Position numbers and translations under genes: made by a program. A stretch of 64,000 nucleotides of DNA from Streptomyces sp. WAC 01529. Its GTDB lineage: Bacteria > Actinomycetota > Actinomycetes > Streptomycetales > Streptomycetaceae. Positions 51,409 to 60,157 of this stretch are shown here, piece after piece (positions within the stretch are counted from its first letter, which is position 1; each line of letters opens with the position of its first letter). The stretch covers positions 3,483,001 to 3,547,000 of the forward strand of contig NZ_CP029617.1 in assembly GCF_003945545.1 (NCBI RefSeq), given 5' to 3'. The notes beneath the pieces are model-generated. The model was not told the DNA's origin, made no database searches, and was given only the letters and a program-made list of their open reading frames with translations.

Positions 51409-52893
51409 TCAGCCGGGCCAGACGATCGACTGGAGTTCGCTGTACGCGTGCAGGGCGTAGGAGCCGACGTCCCGGCCGACGCCGCTCTTCTTGAAGCCGC
51501 CGAAGGGGGCCTCCATGTTCCGGCCGACCGTGTTGACGCCGACGCCGCCCGCCCGCAGGCGGCCCGCGACGCGGAAGGCCCGGGACACGTCGGCCGACCA
51601 GACGTAGTCGATGAGGCCGTAGTCGCTGTCGTCGGCGAGGGCGATCGCCGTCTCCTCGGCGGCCTGGGGGGTGGCGGCGTCGAAGGGGACGACCACGACG
51701 ACCGGGCCGAAGATCTCCTCCCGGACGACCCGCATGTCGGGGGTGCAGTCGGCGAGCAGGGTCGGGGCGACGTAGAAACCTTTGGTGAACCCGGGCCCGG
51801 TGGGGCGCTCGCCGCCCGCGACGACGCGGGCGCCCTCCTTGCGGCCGAGGTGCACGTACGACTCGATCCGGTCGCGGTGCGCGGCGGAGATGACGGGCCC
51901 GACGACCGTGTCGGGCTCGCGCGGGTCGCCGACCTTCAGCCGCCCGATGTAGCCGGACAACATCTCCACCAGCCGTTCGTAGACCCCGCGTTGGGCGAGC
52001 ACGCGCGTCGGCGCGGTGCAGATCTGGCCGCTGTAGAAGGAGAAGGTGGTGCCGATACCGGCGACGGCCGCGTTCAGGTCCGCGTCGTCGAAGACGATCG
52101 CCGCGCCCTTGCCGCCCAGCTCCATCAGCTGCCGCTTCATGCCGCGCCCGCAGACCTCGCCGATGCGCTGCCCGACCGCCGTCGACCCGGTGAAGCTCAC
52201 CATGTCGACGTGGCGTGAGTCGACGGCCGCCTCGCCCACCTCGGTGCCCGTACCGGAGACGACGTTCACGACGCCGGGCGGCACCCCCGCCTCCTCCAGC
52301 GCGGCCGCCATCCCGTACACGGAGAGGGGGTCCTGCGGGGCCGGTTTGACCACGACCGTGTTGCCCATGGCGAGCGCGGGCGCGACCTTGCCCGCCGGGT
52401 TGGCCCACGGGTTGTTGTACGAGGTGACGCAGGTGACGACGCCGACGGGCCGGCGCACGGCCAGCGCCCCCATCACCCCCGCCCGCCCTATGGGCCCCGC
52501 CTCGTTGATCTGCGGCGGCAGGGCCGTCTCCACCGGTTCCAGCGCCCCCTTCGCGTACCGCTGGAAGCGGGAGACGGCGACCGCGACCTGCATGCCGCGC
52601 GCGGTGGCGGTCGTCGCGCCGGACTCGGCCCCGGCCAGTTCGGCGTACGAGGCGAAGTCGCGCCGGATCACCGAGGCCGCGCGGGAGAGGACCGCGGCCC
52701 GCTCCTCGGGGCTCGTGCGGGACCAGCTCGCGAAGGCGTCGCGGGCCGCCGAGGCCGCCGCGTGGACCTGCTCGCGGCTCGCCTCGGGCGCGAGGCCGAC
52801 GACCTCCTCGGTCGCCGGGTCGATCACCTCGTAGTGCCCGCAGTCGGGCTCGACCCACTCGCCGCCGATGAACAGCCGCCGCTCCCGCGTCAC
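51409..52893 (-). CDS. Aldehyde dehydrogenase family protein
   Basis: 494 residues from GTG 52893, whose first bases overlap the amidohydrolase stop by 4 bp. NAD(P)-binding and catalytic patches are complete: SFTGSTAVGQRIGEV, general-base Glu in QLMELGGKGA, nucleophilic Cys in FYSGQICTAPTRVL, and EEIFGPVVVVVPF. It oxidises an aldehyde to an acid. Coupled translation to the D-aminoacylase-type amidohydrolase suggests sequential steps. Substrate unknown, but the block contains LLM oxidoreductases and SDRs that could deliver an aldehyde. Confidence 0.93.
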   Translation of the reverse strand: MTRERRLFIGGEWVEPDCGHYEVIDPATEEVVGLAPEASREQVHAAASAARDAFASWSRTSPEERAAVLSRAASVIRRDFASYAELAGAESGATTATARGMQVAVAVSRFQRYAKGALEPVETALPPQINEAGPIGRAGVMGALAVRRPVGVVTCVTSYNNPWANPAGKVAPALAMGNTVVVKPAPQDPLSVYGMAAALEEAGVPPGVVNVVSGTGTEVGEAAVDSRHVDMVSFTGSTAVGQRIGEVCGRGMKRQLMELGGKGAAIVFDDADLNAAVAGIGTTFSFYSGQICTAPTRVLAQRGVYERLVEMLSGYIGRLKVGDPREPDTVVGPVISAAHRDRIESYVHLGRKEGARVVAGGERPTGPGFTKGFYVAPTLLADCTPDMRVVREEIFGPVVVVVPFDAATPQAAEETAIALADDSDYGLIDYVWSADVSRAFRVAGRLRAGGVGVNTVGRNMEAPFGGFKKSGVGRDVGSYALHAYSELQSIVWPG

Positions 52894-54629
52894 TTGGTGC
52901 TCACCGTCCTGGTGTCGCGCCCGGAGCGCAGGATCCTCCCCGGTACCGCGCCCGTGACCTCGTCCCCGCGGATCACCTCGACGCCGTTCACCCAGACCGC
53001 CTCCACGCCGATCGCCCTGGAGTCCAGGCGCGGGCTGTCGCCGGGCAGGTCGTGGACGAGCGTGGCCTTGCCCGCGTCGATCCGCTCCGGGTCGAAGAGG
53101 ACGAGGTCGGCGTGGTGGCCCTCGACGATCCGGCCGCGCTCGCGCAGCCCGAGGAGCTGCGCCGGGTCGTCGGTGAGCATCTTGACGGCCTGCTCCAGAC
53201 CGACGAGCTTGCGCCCGCGCAGACAGTCCCCGAGGAAGCGGGTCGTGTAGGGCGCGCCGCACATGCGGTCCAGGTGCGCTCCCGCGTCCGAGCCGCCCAG
53301 CAGGACGTCCTCGTGCTGCCAGGTCGCGGCGCGCAGGGCCCAGGAGTCGGGGTCGTTGTCGGTGGGCATGGGCCAAAGGACCGTACGCAGTTGGTCATGG
53401 GCACATATCTCGACGATGCACTCGAAGGGCTCCTGGCCGCGTTCGGCGGCGATGTCGGCCACGACCCGCCCGGTGAGCCCGTCGTTCGCCTCGGAGTACG
53501 TGTCGCCGATGACGTACCGGTCGAAGCGGGCGAGGCGCCTGAAGACGCCCGCCTCCTTGCTCTCCGCGTGCCGCAGCATCTCCGCGCGCACCTCGGGGTC
53601 GCTCAGTCGGGCGATCCGCTCGGGCACGGGCAGGCCGAGGATGTCGCCCCAGCCGGGGATGAGGTTGAGGGCGCAGAAGGTGCCGAGCGACATGTTCATG
53701 GGGGTGAGGATCGGCATGGTGAGGGCGACGATCCGGCCACCCGCCTCGCGGGCGCGCTCACTGGGCACGAGCTGGCGGGGCACGCGTTCGGGGACGGCGG
53801 CGTCGATGGTGAGGACGTTCCAGTTGAGGGGCCGCCCGGCGGCCACGCTCATCTCGACCAGCAGGTCGATCTCCTCGTCGGCGAACTGGTCGAGACACCC
53901 CGCGACGATCGCTTCGAGCTGCGTCCCCTCGTGCTCGGCGACGGCACGGCAGAGCGCGAGCAGCTCATCGGGCCTCGCGTGCCGGGACGCCACGGGCTGC
54001 CCGTCGCCGTCGGAGTGAGTGGAGGACTGCGTGGTGGAGAGCCCCCACGCGCCCGCGTCCATCGCGTCGTGCAGGAGCCGGACCATCTCGTCGAGCTGCG
54101 CGGGCGTCGGCTGCCCGCCGACGGCGTCCGCGCCCATCACGTACCGCCGCAGGGCGCAGTGCCCCACCATGAACCCGGCGTTGACGGCGACGCGGCCCTC
54201 CAGGGCGTCCAGGTACTCCCCGAACGAACTCCACGTCCAGGGCGCGCCCTCCTCCAGCGCCACCAGCGACATGCCCTCGACCTTCGACATCATCCGCCGC
54301 GTGTAGTCGGCGTCCTCGGGCCGCCCGGGGTGCAGCGGCGCGAGCGTGAACCCGCAGTTGCCGCCCACGACGGTGGTCACGCCGTGGTTGAGGGAGGGCG
54401 TGGCGTACGGATCCCAGAACAGCTGGGCGTCGTAATGCGTGTGCGGATCGACGAACCCCGGCGCGAGGACCCGCCCCCGGGCGTCCTCGCGCGTCGCGGC
54501 CTGCTCGGTGACGGCACCGGGTTCGGCGATGACGGCGATGCGGCCGCCTCGTATGCCGACGTCGGCGGCGAAGGCGGGGGCGCCGGTCCCGTCGACGACG
54601 GTCGCGCCCTGGATGAGGTGGTCGAGCAT
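52890..54629 (-). CDS. N-acyl-D-amino-acid deacylase-type amidohydrolase
   Basis: 579 residues. Metal-binding motif PHTHYDAQLFWDP (HxH), a second metal region GHCALRRYVMGAD, and TPMNMSLGTFCALN, as in the D-aminoacylase branch of the amidohydrolase superfamily. The final catalytic Asp lies in LGGSDAGAHLDRMCG. Hydrolyses an amide, probably an N-acyl D-amino acid or a related cyclic amide. It overlaps the aldehyde dehydrogenase by 4 bp (GTGA) and follows an LLM gene. ATG 54629 sits immediately next to TGACGGGACGTCC, which partly resembles the block's operator. Confidence 0.88.
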   Translation of the reverse strand: MLDHLIQGATVVDGTGAPAFAADVGIRGGRIAVIAEPGAVTEQAATREDARGRVLAPGFVDPHTHYDAQLFWDPYATPSLNHGVTTVVGGNCGFTLAPLHPGRPEDADYTRRMMSKVEGMSLVALEEGAPWTWSSFGEYLDALEGRVAVNAGFMVGHCALRRYVMGADAVGGQPTPAQLDEMVRLLHDAMDAGAWGLSTTQSSTHSDGDGQPVASRHARPDELLALCRAVAEHEGTQLEAIVAGCLDQFADEEIDLLVEMSVAAGRPLNWNVLTIDAAVPERVPRQLVPSERAREAGGRIVALTMPILTPMNMSLGTFCALNLIPGWGDILGLPVPERIARLSDPEVRAEMLRHAESKEAGVFRRLARFDRYVIGDTYSEANDGLTGRVVADIAAERGQEPFECIVEICAHDQLRTVLWPMPTDNDPDSWALRAATWQHEDVLLGGSDAGAHLDRMCGAPYTTRFLGDCLRGRKLVGLEQAVKMLTDDPAQLLGLRERGRIVEGHHADLVLFDPERIDAGKATLVHDLPGDSPRLDSRAIGVEAVWVNGVEVIRGDEVTGAVPGRILRSGRDTRTVSTK

Positions 54630-54688
54630 GACGGGACGTCCCCTTTCGGAGAACGGAATTGTCTGTGCGCAACTGGCGCGTCGAGCGA

Positions 54689-54760
54689 GTCGGGCCGGCG
54701 TTCGAGGACGAGCCCGGGGCCGGCAAGCATCAGCCCGTCCGGCGTTTGAGGACGAGCCCG
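54689..54760. repeat. Two copies of a Streptomyces dispersed intergenic repeat
   Basis: GTCGGGCCGGCGTTCGAGGA plus CGAGCCCG at 54689-54716, and GTCCGGCGTTTGAGGACGAG plus CCCG at 54737-54760. This GGCGTTYGAGGACGAG element is found in hundreds of intergenic copies in Streptomyces chromosomes, often near gene ends. Here it is duplicated in tandem between the amidohydrolase and the LLM gene. Confidence 0.65.
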
Positions 54761-54824
54761 AAGGGCGATGGGCGGCACCCCGGCTTCCGTCCGGGAGAGG
54801 AAGCCGGGGCAGCTGAAGGGGTCC

Positions 54825-55952
54825 TCAGGACGCGGCCGCCTCCCGGAACCGGGAGGTCCGATGCACAGGGTCCGTATCAATCTTCGGAATCACATGCTCA
54901 CCGATCAACCGGATCGTGTTCTTCGTGTCCTCGGGCGAGACCCCGATCGGCAGCCCGAAGCTGAGCTGATCCGCCCCGGCCTGCTCCCACCGCTTGCACT
55001 GCCGGAAGACCTCGTCCGGGTCGCCGCAGATCATCAGCTCCTCGGCGATGAGCAGCTCGATGATCTCCTCGCTGTACGCGGGGAGGAGTTCGGGCCACTG
55101 GGGGATGCCCTCGGGCCGGGGGAAGGTGTCGTGGTAGCGGAAGAGCAGCGACTGGAGGTAGTTGAGCCCGCCGCCGACGGCGATCTCGACGGCCTTGGCA
55201 TGGGTCTCCGCGCAGATCGCCGTGGAGGTCACCATGACGTTGTCGTTGACGAAGTCGCCGATCGCCCGGGCCTCCTTCACGGCCGACTTGTACGACTCGA
55301 CGACCCACTCCATGTCGGAGACCTTCTGCACGCTGAAGCCGAGCACCCCGAGCCCCTTCTTCCCCGCCATCGCGTACGAGGACGGGGACCCGGCGGCGTA
55401 CCACATGGCGGGGTGGGACTTCCCGTACGGCTTGGGCAGGATCTTGCGCGGCGGCAGGGACCAGTGCTTGCCCTGGAAGCCGGCGTACTCGTCCTGGAGC
55501 CACATCTTGGGGAACTCGGCGATGGTCTCTTCCCATATCTCCTTGGTGTGGTTCATGTCGGTGATGCCCGGCATGAAGCCGAGGATCTCGTGCGAACCGG
55601 CGCCGCGCCCCGTCCCGAACTCGAAGCGCCCTTCGGAGAGGTGGTCGAGCATGGCGACCTTCTCGGCCACCTTGACCGGGTGGTTGACGGGCGCGAGCGG
55701 GTTGAAGATGCCCGATCCCAGGTGGATGCGGTCGGTGGCGTGCGCGAGGTAGCCGAGGTAGACGTCGTTGGCGGAGAGGTGGGAGTACTCCTCCAGGAAG
55801 TGGTGTTCGGAGGCCCAGGCGTACTTGAAGCCGGACTTGTCCGCCTCGATGACGTACTCGGTCTCCTCGATGAGCGCCTTGTGCTCCGCCTCGGGGTCGA
55901 CCTTGGCCCGCGCGGCGGGCACGTATCCCTGTACAAAGAGCCCGAATTCCAA
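54825..55952 (-). CDS. LLM-class flavin/F420-dependent oxidoreductase
   Basis: 375 residues. TTG start at 55952 (GAGGACGG upstream). Bacterial luciferase-like alpha/beta barrel: MEFGLFVQGYVPAARAKV, WASEHHFLEEYSHLSANDVY, and LDHLSEGRFEFGTGRGAGSH are family hallmarks. The long form with EHH and GRGAG is like alkanal/limonene monooxygenase-type enzymes. Likely oxygenates or reduces a cyclic substrate. Preceded by two palindromic operators (55993 and 56054), consistent with shared regulation of the block. Confidence 0.9.
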   Translation of the reverse strand: MEFGLFVQGYVPAARAKVDPEAEHKALIEETEYVIEADKSGFKYAWASEHHFLEEYSHLSANDVYLGYLAHATDRIHLGSGIFNPLAPVNHPVKVAEKVAMLDHLSEGRFEFGTGRGAGSHEILGFMPGITDMNHTKEIWEETIAEFPKMWLQDEYAGFQGKHWSLPPRKILPKPYGKSHPAMWYAAGSPSSYAMAGKKGLGVLGFSVQKVSDMEWVVESYKSAVKEARAIGDFVNDNVMVTSTAICAETHAKAVEIAVGGGLNYLQSLLFRYHDTFPRPEGIPQWPELLPAYSEEIIELLIAEELMICGDPDEVFRQCKRWEQAGADQLSFGLPIGVSPEDTKNTIRLIGEHVIPKIDTDPVHRTSRFREAAAS

Positions 55953-55992
55953 GGAGGTTCACCGTCCTCGTGAGGATCGTCCGACCGGCTTT

Positions 55993-56007
55993 CTGACGGC
56001 CCGTCAG
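55993..56007. promoter_or_regulatory. CTGACG-N3-CGTCAG palindrome, site 2
   Basis: CTGACGGCCCGTCAG, perfect dyad (extends by one base each side as T...A), 41 bp upstream of the LLM gene start at 55952. Same consensus as at 36121, 57958 and 59808. Confidence 0.8.
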
Positions 56008-56053
56008 ATCTAGATGCGTCGACTGTTCCACCGCCCCACCGGGCCGTCAATAC

Positions 56054-56068
56054 TTGACGCCATGTCAG
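56054..56068. promoter_or_regulatory. Degenerate second palindrome near site 2
   Basis: TTGACGCCATGTCAG, arms TGAC/GTCA preserved but the inner pair lost, 47 bp beyond site 2. It may be a weaker second operator for the LLM gene or lie at the end of the SDR gene. Lower confidence than the perfect sites. Confidence 0.5.
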
Positions 56069-56086
56069 CTCCGCGCTTGCCCGCGC

Positions 56087-56920
56087 TCAGATGACACTGA
56101 CCCCCGCGAGCCAGCCGCCGTCGATGACGAAGGGCTGGCCCGTGATGTACGTGGAGTCGTCGCCGGTCAGGAAGAGGGCGAGGGCCGCGATCTCCCGGGC
56201 GGTCCCGATCCGCCCCAGCGGCACCAGCTTCTTGTACAGCCCGGCGACCGCCTCCTTAGCCGCCTCGGGGTCGGCGGCCGGGTCGAGCTGGGCGGGGTTG
56301 GTCATGGGGGTGTCGACCGCGCCCGGGCAGACGGCGTTGACGCGGATGTTCTTCGCCGCCAGCTCCAGCGCGGCGACGCGGGTGAGGCCGAGGATGGCGT
56401 GCTTGGTGGCGGCGTACGCGCCGACGTACGCCATGCCCGTGAGGGCCGTGTAGGAGGCGGTGTTGACGATCGTGCCGCCGCCCGCGGCCGCTATCTCGGG
56501 AGCGACGGTACGGATGCCGAGAAAACAGCCCACTTGATTGACCTGAATGACCTGTTGGAACTCTTCGAGGGGCGTGTGGACGAGTTCGTTGAAGCGGAGG
56601 ATCCCGGCGTTGTTGACGAGCCCGTCGATCTTTCCGTGGGCCTCCTTGGCGAGGGCCACGGCGGCCCGCCAGTCCGCCTCGCGGCCGACGTCCAGGTGGA
56701 CGTAGGTCGCGGCCCCCTCCCCCTCTTCCTCGCCGATCTCCTTGGCGAGGGCCTCACCCTGCGCGTCGAGCACGTCCGCGACGATGACCTTGGCGCCCTC
56801 GGCGGCGAACAGCCTCGCCTCCTGCTCGCCCTGGCCGCGCGCGGCGCCGGTCACGATGATGACGCGGCCGTTCAGTTTGCCGGTGCCAGAGCCGGTGCCG
56901 GTGCTGGTGCCCATGCCCAT
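56087..56920 (-). CDS. Short-chain dehydrogenase/reductase (SDR)
   Basis: 277 residues, ATG 56920 behind AGGAGCAACCC. A Gly/Ser/Thr-rich start (MGMGTSTGTGSGTG) precedes a standard SDR: cofactor loop TGAARGQG, NNAG, catalytic Ser in NTASYTALTG and Tyr/Lys in YAATKHA, then PGAVDTPM and a C-terminal VIDGGW. Probably NAD(P)-dependent alcohol/ketone oxidoreductase. Follows the LLM gene (start 57945) by 17 bp on the same strand, so one operon under site 4 (57958). Substrate unknown. Confidence 0.92.
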   Translation of the reverse strand: MGMGTSTGTGSGTGKLNGRVIIVTGAARGQGEQEARLFAAEGAKVIVADVLDAQGEALAKEIGEEEGEGAATYVHLDVGREADWRAAVALAKEAHGKIDGLVNNAGILRFNELVHTPLEEFQQVIQVNQVGCFLGIRTVAPEIAAAGGGTIVNTASYTALTGMAYVGAYAATKHAILGLTRVAALELAAKNIRVNAVCPGAVDTPMTNPAQLDPAADPEAAKEAVAGLYKKLVPLGRIGTAREIAALALFLTGDDSTYITGQPFVIDGGWLAGVSVI

Positions 56921-56937
56921 GGGTTGCTCCTAGGTCG

Positions 56938-57945
56938 TCAGGTGAGGTGGGGTGCCACGTCGGCGCTGAACGCCCGCATCTGATCGGTAAGTTCGGTACG
57001 ACTGCGCGTGCGAAAGCGGACCTGTATCTGGTCCACACCCATCGCCGCGTACGCGCGCAGCGACTCGGCCAGGGCGTCCGGCTTGCCGTGCAGCGCGCGG
57101 CGGCCGACGGGGTGGCCCGGCTCGCCCACGTACAGGGGCTCGGTGATCGCGCCGACCGTGATCGGCGCCTCGATCCCCGCCTCTTCCCGCAGCCGCCTGA
57201 GCTTCGCGATCTGCGCGGGGAGCTTCTCGCGCGGGTCGCCCTGCGGCAGCCAGCCGTCGGCGCGGGTGGCGGCGCGGCGGACGGCGGCGGGCGAGGATCC
57301 GCCGACCCAGAGGGGTACGTGGCGCTGGGCGGGGCGGGGGCGCTGACCCAGACCGCTGAAGTCGTAGTGGCGGCCGTGGTGTTCGGGGTACTCGTCCGGG
57401 CCGAGGGCCGCGTTCAGGGCGTCGATGGCCTCGTCGAGCAGAGCCCCGCGACGCGCGAAGTCGACGCCGAGCGCCGCGAACTCCTCCGGTACGTGTCCCG
57501 CCCCGACCCCGAGGATCAGCCGGCCGCCGCTGAGGTGGTCCAGGGTCGCGTACTGCTTGGCGGTGACGAGGGGGTGGCGCAGGCCGACGATGGCGACGTG
57601 GCTCATCAGGCGGACGTTCTCGGTGACGGCGGCGAGGTGGGCGAGGGTGGCGACGGGGTCGTACCAGGTGGTGCCCATGCCTTCGGCGAGGCGGCGGGGG
57701 ATGGCGACGTGGTCGCAGCCGGCGATATAGGCGAAGCCGGTTTCGTCCGCGGTGCGGGCGATCTCTCGCAGGTCGTGCGGGGTCGCGGTGGCTTCCCAGG
57801 GTTCGGTGTAGAGGGGGCTTTGGGACTGGATGGGGAGTTGTATGCCGTAGGCGAGGGGAGGGGTAGGGGGAGGGGCAGGGGGAGGTTCAGCTGGCACGGG
57901 TATCCACCCACTTCTTGGGGGCTGGGCCTTCCGGCTGGGCGTCAC
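56938..57945 (-). CDS. LLM-class F420-dependent oxidoreductase
   Basis: 335 residues from GTG 57945. A Pro-rich leader (PAEPPPAPPPTPPLAYG) precedes a luciferase-like barrel with LDHLSGGRLILGVGAGHVPE, the diagnostic LLM patch, and GGSSPAAVRRAATRADGW. Forms a two-gene operon with the SDR. No ribosome site is visible at GTG 57945, and the palindromic operator ends 13 bp upstream of it, so a leaderless transcript is possible. Probably uses F420 given fbiC nearby, though FMN cannot be excluded. Confidence 0.9.
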   Translation of the reverse strand: MTPSRKAQPPRSGWIPVPAEPPPAPPPTPPLAYGIQLPIQSQSPLYTEPWEATATPHDLREIARTADETGFAYIAGCDHVAIPRRLAEGMGTTWYDPVATLAHLAAVTENVRLMSHVAIVGLRHPLVTAKQYATLDHLSGGRLILGVGAGHVPEEFAALGVDFARRGALLDEAIDALNAALGPDEYPEHHGRHYDFSGLGQRPRPAQRHVPLWVGGSSPAAVRRAATRADGWLPQGDPREKLPAQIAKLRRLREEAGIEAPITVGAITEPLYVGEPGHPVGRRALHGKPDALAESLRAYAAMGVDQIQVRFRTRSRTELTDQMRAFSADVAPHLT

Positions 57946-57957
57946 ACATGGTGGTTA

Positions 57958-57972
57958 CTGACGGGGCGTCAG
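57958..57972. promoter_or_regulatory. CTGACG-N3-CGTCAG palindrome, site 4
   Basis: CTGACGGGGCGTCAG, perfect dyad, ending the promoter of the LLM-SDR operon; only 12 bp separate it from the GTG at 57945. Part of the four-site set described at 36121. Confidence 0.8.
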
Positions 57973-58511
57973 GCAAGGGGTCTGGCGGGGGCGCCTTGGG
58001 CTCGGTCTGCGCCTTGGCTTCGTGGGTGGGGCGGGGCCGCGGGGGTATGTGCGTGCTCGCCATCTCGGTGCGGGCGCCTGCTGGTTATCGGCTCGGCTAT
58101 TGGGATCCACTGTGCTGCGCTCGCACATACCCCCACGTCCCCTCCGGCGCGTGCGCGGCTGCGGGCCGGTGGGGCTTCCCGGCCAGCCCCGCCCGCCCAC
58201 ATCGCACGGCAAGCTCCCCACCCACCCACCCGTTTCCCTGACCCGCGTTGTCTGCGCCCCCCGCCCTGCGACGCGCAGGAAACTTCGCCCCCACACCAGC
58301 GGGGAGTTCCCCACCCACCCACCCACCCGCGTTCCCTGACCCACATTGACTGCGCCCCCCACCCCGCGGCGCAGGGATCCCCGCCCCTACCCCCACCTCC
58401 ACAGCACGGGGCAAACGGGTGGGTGGGTGGGGAAGCATCCGCCGCGGAGCGGCGGGACAGGGGAAGCCACGACGGCGGGATGGAGGCGAGACCACCCCAG
58501 CCCCGCCAGGG
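57973..58511. repeat. Repeat-rich intergenic region with CCCACCC units
   Basis: 540 bp without a supportable gene. It contains two direct copies of a roughly 65-bp unit (about 58214-58280 and 58307-58376): CCCCACCCACCCACCCG..., then TTCCCTGACCC..TTG.CTGCGCCCCCC. An inverted GGGTGGGTGGGTGGGG (58416-58432) pairs with the CCCACCCACCC runs. Four G3 runs within 16 bases could form a quadruplex on one strand. Such elements occur in Streptomyces intergenic DNA; role unknown. Confidence 0.7.
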
Positions 58512-59786
58512 TCACGCCCCCGCCCAAAGCCCCTCCCCCGTAAGACCGAGGAGGCCAATCGCATTGCCCCGCACGATCCGCTCCACCACCCCCGCCGACA
58601 AATGCCCCATCTGCGCCTCCCCGACCTCCCGGGACTTGGGCCAGGTGGAGTCCGAGTGCGGATAGTCCGTCTCGTAGAGCACGTTCCCCACCCCGATCGA
58701 CTCCAGGTTCCTCAGCCCGAACGCGTCGTCGAAGAAACACCCGTACACATGCTCGGCGAACAGCTCGGACGGCGGCCTGCGCACCTTGTCGGCGACCCCG
58801 CCCCAGCCTCGGTTCTCCTCCCACACCACGTCCGCCCGCTCCAGGATGTAGGGGATCCAGCCGATCTGGCCCTCCGCGTACATGACCTTCAGATTCGGGA
58901 AGCGTTCGAACTTGCCGCTCATCAGCCAGTCCACCATCGAGAAGCAGCAGTTGGCGAAGGTGATGGTGGAGCCGACCGCGGGCGGCGCGTCCGCGGAGGT
59001 CGACGGCATCTTGCTGGAGGAGCCGATGTGCATGGCGACCACCGTGCCCGTCTCGTCGCACGCGGCGAGGAAGGGGTCCCACGCGTCGGTGTGGATGGAG
59101 GGCAGCCCGAGATGCGGCGGGATCTCGGAGAAGGCGACCGCCCGCACCCCGCGCGCCGCGTTGCGCCGCACCTCGGCGGCGGCCAGTTCGGGGTCCCACA
59201 GCGGAATCAGGGTGAGCGGTATGAGGCGGCCGTGGGCCTCCGGGCCGCACCACTCCTCCACCATCCAGTCGTTGTACGCGCGGACGCACAGCAACCCCAG
59301 CTCCCGGTCGCCCGCCTCCGTGAACGTCTGCCCGCAGAAGCGCGGGAAGGTGGGGAAGCAGAGGGCGGACTGGACGTGGTTGACGTCCATGTCGGCGAGG
59401 CGGGCGGGCACGCTGTAGGAGCCGGGGCGCATCTGCTCGTAGGTGATGACCTCCAGTCTGATCTCGTCCCGGTCATAGCCGACGGCCGTGTCGAGCCGGG
59501 TGAGCGGCCGGTGCAGATCCTCGTACACCCACCAGTCCCCGATGGGCCCCTCGTCCCCTTTCCGCCCCATCACGGGGGCGAACTTTCCGCCCAGGAAGGA
59601 CATTTCCTTCAGTGGGGCGCGGACGATGCGGGGACCCCGGTCCTGGTACTTCGACGGGAGCCGGTCCCGCCACACGTGCGGGGGTTCGACGGTGTGGTCG
59701 TCCACCGAGATGATCTCCGGGAAGGACTCCGGGAAGGTCTCAGGGGCAGCCTCAGGGGCGGTCTCCGTGCTCTCCATGGTCTCCAT
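58512..59786 (-). CDS. Amidohydrolase family 2 (ACMSD-like) protein
   Basis: 424 residues from ATG 59786 (no strong ribosome site; ATG 59777 is a second option). Amidohydrolase-2 fold like aminocarboxymuconate semialdehyde decarboxylase: metal region SVDDHTVEPPHVWRDRLP, then GTVVAMHIGSSSK, AEGQIGWIPYILERAD and NVLYETDYPHSDSTWP (metal Asp and His). The members often decarboxylate or hydrate ring-cleavage products. The palindrome at 59808 lies 21 bp upstream of the start. Substrate unknown, but it fits ring-fragment catabolism along with the LLM oxidoreductases. Confidence 0.88.
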   Translation of the reverse strand: METMESTETAPEAAPETFPESFPEIISVDDHTVEPPHVWRDRLPSKYQDRGPRIVRAPLKEMSFLGGKFAPVMGRKGDEGPIGDWWVYEDLHRPLTRLDTAVGYDRDEIRLEVITYEQMRPGSYSVPARLADMDVNHVQSALCFPTFPRFCGQTFTEAGDRELGLLCVRAYNDWMVEEWCGPEAHGRLIPLTLIPLWDPELAAAEVRRNAARGVRAVAFSEIPPHLGLPSIHTDAWDPFLAACDETGTVVAMHIGSSSKMPSTSADAPPAVGSTITFANCCFSMVDWLMSGKFERFPNLKVMYAEGQIGWIPYILERADVVWEENRGWGGVADKVRRPPSELFAEHVYGCFFDDAFGLRNLESIGVGNVLYETDYPHSDSTWPKSREVGEAQMGHLSAGVVERIVRGNAIGLLGLTGEGLWAGA

Positions 59787-60157
59787 ACGGCCCACGGTAG
59801 CGCCGATCTGACGGCCCGTCAGCAAGTCATACGCCGGCCCGTGAAGCACCCCCTCCGGGGTGCGGCCCGTGGGGTGCTCCCCGGGGCGCCCCGTGGAGCG
59901 CGCCCCGGAGCGCACCGGGGCGCACCGAAGCACGGCGGTATGCGGAACGGCGTGCGAGGACCCTGTGAGAGCCGTCTCCCACGGCTGACGCATCCGCCAT
60001 GAACAAGGCAAACTGGCGGGGTGCACGAACCGAGGCACGGCCGGGGCCGCCCGAAGCGGGCGCGGCACGGCCGAGGCATGACCGTATGAGGCAAGACGCG
60101 GGCAGGGCAGGCCCGCGACCGGCAGGACTTGGGAACGGCAGGGCGGCAGGGGGAGCG
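59787..60157. other. Intergenic region between amidohydrolase and afsR
   Basis: About 370 bp containing operator site 5 (59808) and a GC-rich run with a hairpin GCACCCC/GGGGTGC at 59846-59863 plus repeated CCCCGGGG/GCGCCCC units. In-frame extension of afsR upstream of 60158 to 59999 has no ribosome site and is Arg/Pro/Gly-rich, so I do not count it as coding. The promoter of afsR must lie here. Confidence 0.55.
59808..59822. promoter_or_regulatory. CTGACG-N3-CGTCAG palindrome, site 5
   Basis: CTGACGGCCCGTCAG, identical to site 2 and perfectly symmetrical, 21 bp before ATG 59786 of the amidohydrolase. Supports common regulation of that gene with the LLM genes and the 36-kb SDR. Confidence 0.8.

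Noticed and set aside
54615..54629. A further copy of the 15-bp palindrome at the amidohydrolase start
   Set aside because: TGACGGGACGTCC is only partly symmetrical and includes the start codon; could be chance.
58214..58432. CRISPR array
   Set aside because: Two direct copies of a 65-bp unit and simple CCCACCC runs; no equal-length spacers, no cas genes.
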